Assembly (NCBI GenBank): GCA_030427205.1 | Contig: JAUHXC010000029.1 | Span: 1 to 64,000 of the forward strand | Direction of reading: 5' to 3' | Length of the DNA stretch: 64,000 bases | Source: a bacterium | GTDB lineage: Bacteria; Myxococcota_A; Bradymonadia; UBA7976; UBA1532 | Part shown: positions 39,912-47,853 of the stretch, piece by piece | Layout: each line of letters begins with the position of its first letter | How positions within the stretch are numbered: position 1 is the first letter of the stretch | Notes under the pieces: generated by a model | The model's database searches: none | What the model was told of the DNA's origin: nothing | Seen by the model: only the letters and a program-made list of their open reading frames with translations | Made by a program: the position numbers and the translations under genes

Positions 39912-42900
39912 ATGAGCGCCCCGCGCACCTTCGCCCGCCTGCTCGCCGGCCCCGGTGATCCCGACCGACCGCTGCTCGTCGGCGCCGACGCGCAGGGCGA
40001 CCACAGCCTCGACTTGCGCGCGCTGCGCCGGCTGGCCCGCGGCGCGTATGCCGCCGTGCCCGCCGGCGCCGGGGTGATGCTCGCCCGCGCGCCGGCGTCG
40101 CCCGAGGCGCCGCTGGCCGGTCTGTTGTTGGCATTGCTCGCCGCCGGCGTACGGGTCTACCTGCCGGCCACCGTCGGTCCGGAGACCGGCGGGCACCTCG
40201 CCGCCTTCGAGCCGTGGGCGATCATCACCGACCAGCGGGCGCTGCCCGGCTTCGAGGGGGCCGGCCGTCAGTTTCGGGCGCAGGTCGACCGCCTCGCCGC
40301 CGCCTGCGGTGTGCCTCACCTCGACCTGCTGAGCCATCGCTGGCAGTCAGATGGCATCATCCATTCAAAATCGGATGGATATGGCATCTCGGATGACTGG
40401 TGTAATGCATCCACGCATGGAACAGGCCGATCCGATGGCATGCGCGCCCAGGCCGACTGGCCCGCGGCCCTCGCCGAGCGCCCGCCGCGCCGCGACATCC
40501 TCTGCCTGACCACCAGCGGCAGCACCGGCCAGCGCGCGGCGCTGCGCTATCACGAGCGGGCGTGGATGGCCTGCGCCGCCGCCTTCGCCGAGGCCGGCCT
40601 GCTCGCGCCCGATCTGCTCGGCGGCCCCACCGTCTGCCCCGGCCTGTGCCACTCGATGGGGGTGCGGGCCGTGATGCTGGCGGTCATGGCCCGCGCGCCG
40701 ATCCTCTTCGTGCAGCCGGAGTCGCTGACCGCCGCCCCCGGCGAGGTCGCCCGCCTGCTGTTGCGCCACCCGCCGCGGCACATCACCGCGGGTCCGGCGC
40801 TGCTCGGCGCGCTGGCGGCGCTCGCCGACGTCGAGCCGGCGCTGCGCCGGGTCGTGCGCGGCCTGCGGGTGGCCGTGGCGAGCGGCGCGCCCTTCGACGC
40901 CCGCCTCGCCGCGCGGCTGCCCGGCGTGCGGCTGGCCAACGCCTTCGGCACCAGCGAGACCCAGCAGGTGAGCACGACCCTGCTCGACGCCGGCGCGCCG
41001 CTCGATACCCTCGGCCGCTGTCTGCCCGGCGTGCGGCGAGAGGTGCGCGACGGCGCGCTGTGGGTGCGATCGCCGTTTGCCGCCGCCGGCCTGCTCGGCG
41101 CCCCGGATCACGACCCCTGGTGGCCCACCGGCGATCGGGTCGCCGTCGACGCGCATGGGCGCTGGCGGCACCGCGGGCGGCTCGACGACCAGCTCTCGAC
41201 GGGCATCGGCGTCGAGCTTGACCGCGGCCCGGTCGAGGCGCGCTATGCCGACCTGCCGGGGGTCGCGCTGCTCGTCGTCGAGGCCCACCCCGACTGCCCC
41301 GGGCTGCTCGGGCTGGCCTTTCTCGGCGATCGGCCGCTCGATCGACCCGCGCTCGAGGCGGCGCTGCGGGCCCGGGCCCAGGTCGAGCCGCCGCGCGCCC
41401 CCTTCGACGCCGATCGGCTGTGGGCGGTGGCGCCGGTGCCGGGCGAGCCGCCGCGCACCGGCCCGGGCAAGCTCGATCGGCGGGCCATCCGCGCCCGCTG
41501 GGGCCCGCTGATCGCGCGCCTGGCCGATCCGGCCGTCGCCGAAGGCATCACGCTGGTCGATCCGCTCGATCCCACCGAGGCCGATCCGGCCTGGCCCCGG
41601 CGGGCGCCGCGTCTGCGCGCGCTGGGCCTCGACGTGACGGTGCTGGGCGGACGGGGCGATCAGCTGGAGGTCGAGCGGGCCGGCGAACGCTTCACGGTGC
41701 TCGATCTGGTCGGCGGGTTCGGGGTCAACCTGCTGGGCCATGGCGATCCGGCCCTGCTCGCCGAGGCCCGGGCGGCGCTCGAAGCGGTCCCGATCGCATG
41801 CCAGGGCACCGCCCGACCGGCCGAGGCCGCGCTGTGCCGGGCCCTGGCCGCGCTGCTGGCCCGGCGCACCGCGCGGCGCTGGGCGGTGGCCCTGGCCAAT
41901 ACCGGCGCCGAGGCGGTCGACCTCGCCTTGCGCCATGCCGTGTTGCGGCGGCGCGCGCGGCTCGATGATCATCACCGCGAACTGGCTCGCCGCTTCGGCC
42001 GCCACGGGCCCGCGGTGCGCGCCGTCATCGCCCACAACCGCGCGTGTGCCGCCGAGACCCCGCCGATCCTGGTCACCCTGCAGGGCGGCTTTCACGGTAC
42101 GACCCTCGCCGCGCGCCTCGTCGCCGGCTGCCCCGAGAGGCGGGCGCTGATCGCGCCGCTCGCCGCCGTTCGCACCGTCGAGGTGCCGCGGCATGTCCCG
42201 CCCGCGGCCCTCGCCGAGCTCACTGACGCCCGCATCCCGCTGCGCACCCTCGTCGACGGCCCCGACGGCCCCGTCGAGGCCGACTGGCGCCCGTCGAACC
42301 TGCTGGCCGTCTTCGCCGAGCCGATCCAGGGCGAGGGCGGGGTCCATCCCATCGCACCCGACGCCTTGCGGCGCCTCGCCGCGCTCGACGCCCCGCTCGT
42401 CATCGACGAGATCCAGACCGGCCTCGGGCGGACCGGCGCGTTCCCGTCGGTCGCGGCGCCGGCCGAGGTCTACCTGCTGGGCAAGGCGCTCGGCGGCGGG
42501 CTGGCCAAGGTGGCGGCGGTGGCCATCGCCCGGGAGCGGCTGCACCCCGAGTTCGAGCGGGTGCGCGGCTCCACCTTCGCCGGCGACGCGGTCGGGTGTC
42601 GGGTGGCGCGCGCGGTGGTCGAGCGGGTCGAGCAGGACGATATCCCGGCGCGGGCGGCGACCGTCGGCGCGGCGATCGGCGACCGGCTGCGGGCGCTGGC
42701 GGCGCGCTGGCCGGCGGTCATCGCGGACGTGCGCGGTCGCGGGCTGATGTGGGGGATCGAGCTGCGCCCGCCCGTCGCGCCCGATCCGATCACCGGGGCG
42801 CTGGCCGCCGAGGGCTGGGGCGCGGTCGCCGCCAGCTGGCTGCTGCATCGGCATCGGCTGCGGGTGCTGCCGACGACCGCCGCGCCCTGCGTGCTGCGCA

Positions 42901-44084
42901 TCGCCCCCTCGGTGGGCTTCGAGACCGCCGACCTCGATACGCTGGTCGCCGGGCTCGACGGGCTCTGCGCGGTGCTCGACTCGGGCGATCTGGCGGCGCT
43001 GATCGGGCCCTGGGTCGGTGTATCCATCGAGCCGGTGGCGCCGCCGCGGCCCCCGCCGCGCGCGGACGCGCCGATCGCCCGGGTCGCCTTCCTGCACCCG
43101 CTTCAATCCGCCGAGCGGGCCTTGACCCGGGTCGCGCCGGCGTTGGGCCGCCTGCCGCGCGCGCCCCGTCGGCGGCTGCTCGATCGCTTGCAGGGCCTGC
43201 TGCTCGGCGCGCCGCTGCCCACATGGCGTCATCGGCTCTTCGAAGGGCGCGTCGAGCTCGACGGCATCACGATCTGCGCGCCGCCCGCGGCGTTCACTCT
43301 GGCCCGTCGGCGGGGCGAGACCGAGCCGCTGCGGCGCGCGGTCGACGGGGCCCTGGCCCTCGCCCGGCAGCGCGGCGCGACCGTGGCGGTGCTCGGCGGC
43401 GCCACCAGCGCGGTGACCGCGGCCGGCCGCGCCGTGCTGCCCCCGGACGGGCTGCGGGTGGTCACCGGCAATACGTTCACCGTCGCCGCGATCCTGCACG
43501 GTCTCGAAGCCCGGGTGGCGGCGCTGGGCGCTGCGCGGTCGACGGTCGCGATCGTCGGCGCGACCGGCAACATCGGCCGCGCGCTCGCCGCCGCGCTGGC
43601 CGGCCTGCCCTGGATCGACCGCCTGCTGCTCGTGGGGCGCGCGGGCAGCGGCCCCCGGCTCGCGGCGCTGGCCGGCACGCTGCCCGGGCGGGTCGACCTC
43701 AGCGACGACCCGGCCACGCTGCGGCGGGCGTCGGTGATCGTGGCGGCGATCGACGATCCGCGCCCGCTCGACGCCGCCCACCTGCCCGACGGCCCCGCGC
43801 TGCTGCTCGACGCCAGCGCGCCGTCGGTGGTGCCGCCCGGCCTGAGCCGCCTGCGCCCGCGGCTGACCGTCGCCTCGATCGGGCGGGCCCGGCTGCCGCA
43901 CGATCCGACCGTGCGCATCGCCGGCCTCGGTCGCCCGGGCACGATCTACGCCTGCGCCGCCGAAGGGCTGCTGTTGGCGCTCGATCCGGGCTGCTGCCCG
44001 CACCCGCTGGTCGGCGCGATCGACGCCGACGCGGTCTGCGCGCTGGCCGAAGCCGGCCGTCGGCTGGGGCTGCTCGGCGGGTGA
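39912..44084 (+). CDS. Trimodular acyl-activating ligase / class III aminotransferase / acyl-ACP reductase-like enzyme
   Basis: 1390 residues. Domain 1 (about 1-525) is an AMP-forming ligase: phosphate loop T-T-S-G-S-T-G-Q-R, N-A-F-G-T-S-E-T, P-W-W-P-T-G-D, H-R-G-R-L-D-D and the C-terminal Lys in T-G-P-G-K-L-D-R. Domain 2 (about 535-1000) is a PLP class III aminotransferase: N-T-G-A-E-A-V, G-G-F-H-G-T-T, I-D-E-I-Q-T-G-L-G-R-T-G and PLP Lys K858 in L-G-K-A-L-G-G-G. Domain 3 (about 1050-1390) resembles cyanobacterial long-chain acyl-ACP reductase: V-L-G-G-A-T-S, T-G-N-T-F-T, V-A-I-V-G-A-T-G-N-I-G and the catalytic-type Cys C1348 in Y-A-C-A-A-E-G-L-L-L. No carrier domain is visible. Predicted chemistry is fatty acid to acyl-AMP/thioester, to aldehyde, to amine. 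An AT-rich insertion lies in domain 1. Confidence 0.85.
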   Translation: MSAPRTFARLLAGPGDPDRPLLVGADAQGDHSLDLRALRRLARGAYAAVPAGAGVMLARAPASPEAPLAGLLLALLAAGVRVYLPATVGPETGGHLAAFEPWAIITDQRALPGFEGAGRQFRAQVDRLAAACGVPHLDLLSHRWQSDGIIHSKSDGYGISDDWCNASTHGTGRSDGMRAQADWPAALAERPPRRDILCLTTSGSTGQRAALRYHERAWMACAAAFAEAGLLAPDLLGGPTVCPGLCHSMGVRAVMLAVMARAPILFVQPESLTAAPGEVARLLLRHPPRHITAGPALLGALAALADVEPALRRVVRGLRVAVASGAPFDARLAARLPGVRLANAFGTSETQQVSTTLLDAGAPLDTLGRCLPGVRREVRDGALWVRSPFAAAGLLGAPDHDPWWPTGDRVAVDAHGRWRHRGRLDDQLSTGIGVELDRGPVEARYADLPGVALLVVEAHPDCPGLLGLAFLGDRPLDRPALEAALRARAQVEPPRAPFDADRLWAVAPVPGEPPRTGPGKLDRRAIRARWGPLIARLADPAVAEGITLVDPLDPTEADPAWPRRAPRLRALGLDVTVLGGRGDQLEVERAGERFTVLDLVGGFGVNLLGHGDPALLAEARAALEAVPIACQGTARPAEAALCRALAALLARRTARRWAVALANTGAEAVDLALRHAVLRRRARLDDHHRELARRFGRHGPAVRAVIAHNRACAAETPPILVTLQGGFHGTTLAARLVAGCPERRALIAPLAAVRTVEVPRHVPPAALAELTDARIPLRTLVDGPDGPVEADWRPSNLLAVFAEPIQGEGGVHPIAPDALRRLAALDAPLVIDEIQTGLGRTGAFPSVAAPAEVYLLGKALGGGLAKVAAVAIARERLHPEFERVRGSTFAGDAVGCRVARAVVERVEQDDIPARAATVGAAIGDRLRALAARWPAVIADVRGRGLMWGIELRPPVAPDPITGALAAEGWGAVAASWLLHRHRLRVLPTTAAPCVLRIAPSVGFETADLDTLVAGLDGLCAVLDSGDLAALIGPWVGVSIEPVAPPRPPPRADAPIARVAFLHPLQSAERALTRVAPALGRLPRAPRRRLLDRLQGLLLGAPLPTWRHRLFEGRVELDGITICAPPAAFTLARRRGETEPLRRAVDGALALARQRGATVAVLGGATSAVTAAGRAVLPPDGLRVVTGNTFTVAAILHGLEARVAALGAARSTVAIVGATGNIGRALAAALAGLPWIDRLLLVGRAGSGPRLAALAGTLPGRVDLSDDPATLRRASVIVAAIDDPRPLDAAHLPDGPALLLDASAPSVVPPGLSRLRPRLTVASIGRARLPHDPTVRIAGLGRPGTIYACAAEGLLLALDPGCCPHPLVGAIDADAVCALAEAGRRLGLLGG
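40343..40442 (+). other. AT-rich in-frame insertion in the ligase domain
   Basis: About 100 bases with codon choice unlike everything around them (tca, tct-like and aat, gga, tgt, cat codons), coding for roughly residues 145-177 of the ligase domain, before the phosphate loop. It holds short repeats: ATGGCATC/ATGGCATG at three sites and an ATCCAT...ATGGAT inverted repeat. The frame is kept. Confidence 0.7.
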
Positions 44085-44188
44085 CGCCGCGCGTCATATC
44101 CCGGATCGGCTATTCGACTTCACCGGAGATTCGGTAGGCTGGAGCCATACGCGCATGCCCGCGCGCCCTGTCCCTCCCGGAGCATACG

Positions 44189-45283
44189 ATGCACAGACCC
44201 TTCGGCCCCCTCGCTGTCGCCTTGCTCGGCGCGCTCTTCGCCCTCACCGGCTGCAAGGCACCGTTCGAGGGCGACCCCGTGCCCGACGGGCCCCGCGACC
44301 TCGGCGAGCCGATCGTCTCGGCCCCGCACGTCTGGCGCTGGGTCGACTTCCCCGACAGCAAGTGCGCCGACGGTTCGGCGACGGGCATCGGCGTCAACCT
44401 CAGCCCGGGGGCGACGCGGGCGTTCATCTACTTCGAAGGCGGCGGCGCCTGCTGGAACTACGAGACCTGCTTCGGCCCGGTGCCCACCTCGTTCCACCTC
44501 GACGGCTTCGACGAGGGCAGCTTCGAAGGCCTCTTGACCGAGGCCTACCTGGCCCAGACGCTCTTCGACCGCCGCGACGCCCGCAACCCGCTGGCCGACG
44601 CGCACTTCGTCTTCGTGCCCTACTGCACCGGCGACGCCTTCATGGGCAACGCGGTGACCCGCATGAGCGGCCCGCTCGGCATCATCGAGCGCGAGATGCA
44701 CTTCGCCGGGGCGGCCAACGTGCGCGCCTTCTTGCGGCGGCTCGCGCCGACCTTCGCCGACGTCGACCACGTCGTGCTCTCGGGCAGCAGCGCCGGCGGC
44801 TTCGGCGCGGCGTTCAGCTGGTGGACGGTCAAGGACTTCTTCCCCGAGGCGCGGGTCGACGTGCTCGACGACAGCGGGCCGCCCATCGACCCCGCCGGCG
44901 ATCGCTGGGTCGCCTGGCAGCAGACCTGGGGCGTCGACCTGCCCGACGGCTGCATCGACTGCGACCAGCGGGTCGGCGCGATCATGGATCACGCCCGGCG
45001 CACGCTCACCGCGCAGGGGCGCTTCGGGCTGATGAGCTACCGCAACGACGCGATCATCTCGGCCTTCATGGGCCTCGGCCCGTGGGACTTCGAGCAGCGG
45101 CTCGGCGCGCTCGCCGACGCCGTCGACGGGGTGCGCAACATCGAGTACTTCATCGCCGACGGGGCGCTGCACACCTTCATGATCATCGGCTTCGACGGCG
45201 TGCGCGCGCGCAACGGGCTGCCGCTGTGGCGCTGGGTCGAGCAGATGATCGACGGCGATCCCGACTGGACCTCGGTCCGCTGA
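44189..45283 (+). CDS. Pectinacetylesterase/Notum-like lipoprotein
   Basis: 364 residues. Lipobox L-T-G-C at about 19-22. The serine-hydrolase family signatures are visible: G-G-G-A-C-W-N-Y-E-T-C near residue 90 (oxyanion region), V-P-Y-C-T-G-D-A-F, the nucleophile elbow S-G-S-S-A-G-G-F-G, and a late D-G-A-L-H-T-F that would supply Asp/His. Family members remove acetyl or acyl esters; substrate here is unknown. CCGGAG lies about eight bases upstream of the ATG. The 104 bases before it are less GC-rich and probably hold the promoter. Confidence 0.87.
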   Translation: MHRPFGPLAVALLGALFALTGCKAPFEGDPVPDGPRDLGEPIVSAPHVWRWVDFPDSKCADGSATGIGVNLSPGATRAFIYFEGGGACWNYETCFGPVPTSFHLDGFDEGSFEGLLTEAYLAQTLFDRRDARNPLADAHFVFVPYCTGDAFMGNAVTRMSGPLGIIEREMHFAGAANVRAFLRRLAPTFADVDHVVLSGSSAGGFGAAFSWWTVKDFFPEARVDVLDDSGPPIDPAGDRWVAWQQTWGVDLPDGCIDCDQRVGAIMDHARRTLTAQGRFGLMSYRNDAIISAFMGLGPWDFEQRLGALADAVDGVRNIEYFIADGALHTFMIIGFDGVRARNGLPLWRWVEQMIDGDPDWTSVR

Positions 45284-45294
45284 AGACTGTCTTC
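45282..45294. promoter_or_regulatory. GAAGAC-T-GTCTTC inverted repeat
   Basis: A perfect 6-base inverted repeat around one base, overlapping the esterase stop and 114 bases before the TetR gene. It could be half of an operator or a weak hairpin. The remaining bases up to the TetR gene include a lower-GC stretch but no certain promoter. Confidence 0.3.
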
Positions 45295-45407
45295 GGATAA
45301 AACCGCGGCGGACATCGGTCTGATCGAAGCGTGTCGCCGACGCAGAATCGGTCACCCATCCGTAACTTCGAACCCCTGTCGGGTGTCATCGCCGTGGAGG
45401 CGAATGC

Positions 45408-46031
45408 ATGGCCCGACCCAGCGGCACCCGAAACCCCGGCTACGAAGACAAGCGCAGGCGGCTGGCCCAGGCGGCCATCGGCCCGCTGCTCGACCTCGAG
45501 AGCCCGCTCAGCCTGCGGCAGGTGGCGCGCTCGGCCGGGGTCAGCGTGCCCACGATGCGGCACTACTTCGACGACCTCGACGGGGTCACCGCGGCCGCCT
45601 TCGAACTGATGCGCGAGCAGGGGCGGCCCTACGAGCAGCGGCTGTCGGGTGAGCTCGAGGCGCCGGGCCCGCTCGCGCCGTCGGTGCGCTGGCTCGTGCG
45701 CTACGTGCACAACGGCTGGCGCATCGGGGTCGCCCGCATGCACGCGGCGGGCATCGCCCGGGGCCTGGAGAGCGAGCCGCGCGGGCAGGCCTACGTCGAC
45801 GGCCTGCTCGAGCCCCTGCTGCAAGCGGTCGAAGCCCGGCTGACCATCCACCGGACCCGCGGCGAGCTGCAGCCGGTCGACGTGCGCCAGGCCGCCTTGA
45901 GCCTCGTCGCGCCGCTCGTGCTCGCCTGGCTGCATCAAGACGCCCTCGGCGGCGCCACCTGCCGGCCGATGGATCAGGAGGCCTTCGCCGAGGGCCACGT
46001 CGCCGGTTGGCTGCGGGGCTACGCCGCCTGA
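45408..46031 (+). CDS. TetR-family transcriptional regulator
   Basis: 207 residues. A strong GGAGG seven bases before ATG. The N-terminal helix-turn-helix (S-L-R-Q-V-A-R-S-A-G-V-S-V-P-T-M-R-H-Y-F) is TetR-like, with the Y-F turn of the third helix; the rest is an all-helical ligand/dimer domain. It sits between the esterase lipoprotein and the ethylene-receptor-like kinase, and may control either; the palindrome at 45282 is a candidate site. Ligand unknown. Confidence 0.85.
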   Translation: MARPSGTRNPGYEDKRRRLAQAAIGPLLDLESPLSLRQVARSAGVSVPTMRHYFDDLDGVTAAAFELMREQGRPYEQRLSGELEAPGPLAPSVRWLVRYVHNGWRIGVARMHAAGIARGLESEPRGQAYVDGLLEPLLQAVEARLTIHRTRGELQPVDVRQAALSLVAPLVLAWLHQDALGGATCRPMDQEAFAEGHVAGWLRGYAA

Positions 46032-46124
46032 GCGCACCGCGGGCCGTGGTCGCACGGTGACAGCCCGCGTGACTCTGATCACAGAAACCATCATGATGTG
46101 CGAGAGGTTTCGACGACGGGGACG

Positions 46125-47381
46125 ATGATGGGCGACTTTCTGCTGGGTCTGTTCGATACCAGTGATTTCCCCGCGCGCTGGTTCTGCGGCGAGTGGAGCG
46201 CCGAGCACGGCTGGCTGCACATCACCTCGGACATCGCGATCTTCCTGGCCTACGCGATGATCCCGCTGACCATCGCCTCGTTCGTGCTGCGCCGGCGCGA
46301 CGTGCCCTTTCCCCGCATCTTCTGGCTCTTCGCCGCGTTCATCTTCTCGTGCGGGTCGGTGCACCTCGTCGAGGCGCTCATCTTCTGGAAGCCGGTCTAT
46401 CGCCTGTCGGGCTTGATGAAGCTGGGCACCGCGGTGGTCAGCTGGGCGACGGTGGTCGCGCTCTTCCGGGCGATGCCGCTGGCGATGTCGCTGCCCGGCC
46501 TCAAGAAGATGAACGCCGACCTCGAAGAGGCCAACGCGCGGCTCGCCGAGGCCAACGGCAAGCTCGAAGAGGCCAACCGCCGATTGCAGGACGAGGTCGC
46601 CGAGCGGGCGGCCATCGAGGCGCAGCTGCGCGACAACCAGACCGAGCTCGAGCAGGCCCTCGACGCCTTGCGCGACAAGAACAAAGAGCTGGCCGACTTC
46701 ACCTACATGGCCAGCCACGACCTGCAGGAGCCGCTGCGCAAGCTGATGTCGTTCAGCGAGCTGCTGCGGGAGGACGCCGGCGACGACCTCGGCCCCGACG
46801 CCCAGGAAGATCTGGACTACATCGTCGACGCGGCCGAGCGCATGAAGGCGCTGGTGCACTCGCTGCTGCGGTTGTCGCGGGTGGGCCGCGCTCAGCTCGA
46901 GCTGACCGAGGTCGAGCTGGCCCAGGCGGTCGACGAGGCCCTCGAGACGCTGTCGACCCGCATCGAAGACGCTGACGCCGAGGTGGTGCTGCCCGATACG
47001 CTGCCGACGCTCACCGCCGACCAGCCGCTGCTGGTGCAGCTCTTCCAGAACCTGATCGGCAACGCGATCAAGTTCGTCGCGCCGGGCACCCGCCCGCGGG
47101 TCGAGATCACCGCCAAGGAGGTCGAGCATGGCTGGCTCGTCGGCGTCAAAGACAATGGCATCGGCATCGACCCGGCGCTCGCCGAGCAGATCTTCACCCC
47201 CTTCCGCCGCCTGCATACCCGCAGCGAGTACGCCGGCTCGGGCATCGGGTTGTCGATCTGCAAGAAGATCGTCGAGCGGCATGGCGGCGTGATCCGCGTC
47301 GAGTCGGCGCCGGGCGAGGGGGCGCACTTCCTGTTCGTGCTCGGCGTCACCGAACCCGAACCGAGCAGCGGCGCGAACTGA
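46125..47381 (+). CDS. Ethylene-receptor-like sensor histidine kinase
   Basis: 418 residues. Three TM helices (about 35-55, 66-88, 97-116) form an ethylene-binding-like domain: D36, Y43, I46, P47, I73, C76 and H80 lie at exactly the spacings of D25, Y32, I35, P36, I62, C65 and H69 in plant ETR1, where C65/H69 bind copper. A long coiled coil (about 130-190), HisKA with H198 in M-A-S-H-D-L-Q-E-P-L, and HATPase_c (N-L-I-G-N-A-I-K, D-N-G-I-G-I, G-S-G-I-G-L-S-I-C) follow. There is no GAF domain, unlike ETR1. ATG 46125 or 46128 is used. Output likely goes to the response regulators just downstream. Confidence 0.88.
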   Translation: MMGDFLLGLFDTSDFPARWFCGEWSAEHGWLHITSDIAIFLAYAMIPLTIASFVLRRRDVPFPRIFWLFAAFIFSCGSVHLVEALIFWKPVYRLSGLMKLGTAVVSWATVVALFRAMPLAMSLPGLKKMNADLEEANARLAEANGKLEEANRRLQDEVAERAAIEAQLRDNQTELEQALDALRDKNKELADFTYMASHDLQEPLRKLMSFSELLREDAGDDLGPDAQEDLDYIVDAAERMKALVHSLLRLSRVGRAQLELTEVELAQAVDEALETLSTRIEDADAEVVLPDTLPTLTADQPLLVQLFQNLIGNAIKFVAPGTRPRVEITAKEVEHGWLVGVKDNGIGIDPALAEQIFTPFRRLHTRSEYAGSGIGLSICKKIVERHGGVIRVESAPGEGAHFLFVLGVTEPEPSSGAN

Positions 47382-47412
47382 GCGGGCCCGAGGTCGCAAC
47401 GGAGGCTGGCCG

Positions 47413-47853
47413 ATGGCCACAGTCCTGATCGCCGACGACGATCCGGCCGATCGTCGTCTCTTGAGAATGGCCTTCGAGCGCGTCGGCTGTCGGGCGCGCA
47501 TCGAAGAGGCGGCCGATGGTCGGGCGCTCGCCGCCCGGCTGCGCGGCGATGATCCGCCCGAGCTGATCCTGCTCGATCTCAACATGCCGCACATGACCGA
47601 CGACGTGCGCCGCCTGCTGCATCGGCCGGGCGGGTCGGGTCCGGTGGTGCTCGTGCTCTCCGGCTCGTCGGCCGAGCGCGACGTGCGCCGCAGCCTGGCC
47701 CAGGGCGCGCGGGCGTACATGCGCAAGCCCGACGGGCTCCAGGGCTTCGAGTCGCTGGCCGCAGCGGTGGACGCGTTCTGGCTGCGCACCGCGCGCTTGC
47801 CGCCGGTCTTTGCACCCGGAGATGACAAGGCAGGGGGAGGGTCCCGTGGATGA
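47413..47853 (+). CDS. Single-domain (Rcp-like) response regulator
   Basis: 146 residues: a receiver domain alone, with D8-D9-D10, phosphoacceptor D55 in L-I-L-L-D-L-N-M-P and a Lys in Y-M-R-K-P-D-G. The N-terminal pattern (A-D-D-D-P-A-D-R-R-L-L) is that of Rcp1-type regulators which serve phytochrome and ethylene-type kinases. It lies 31 bases after the kinase. Its end overlaps the diguanylate cyclase start by eight bases. Confidence 0.9.
   Translation: MATVLIADDDPADRRLLRMAFERVGCRARIEEAADGRALAARLRGDDPPELILLDLNMPHMTDDVRRLLHRPGGSGPVVLVLSGSSAERDVRRSLAQGARAYMRKPDGLQGFESLAAAVDAFWLRTARLPPVFAPGDDKAGGGSRG

Noticed and set aside
40365..44003. Open frame of 1212 codons opposite the trimodular enzyme
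   Set aside because: Arg/Gln/Gly-rich text without domains; the plus strand has three complete catalytic domains.
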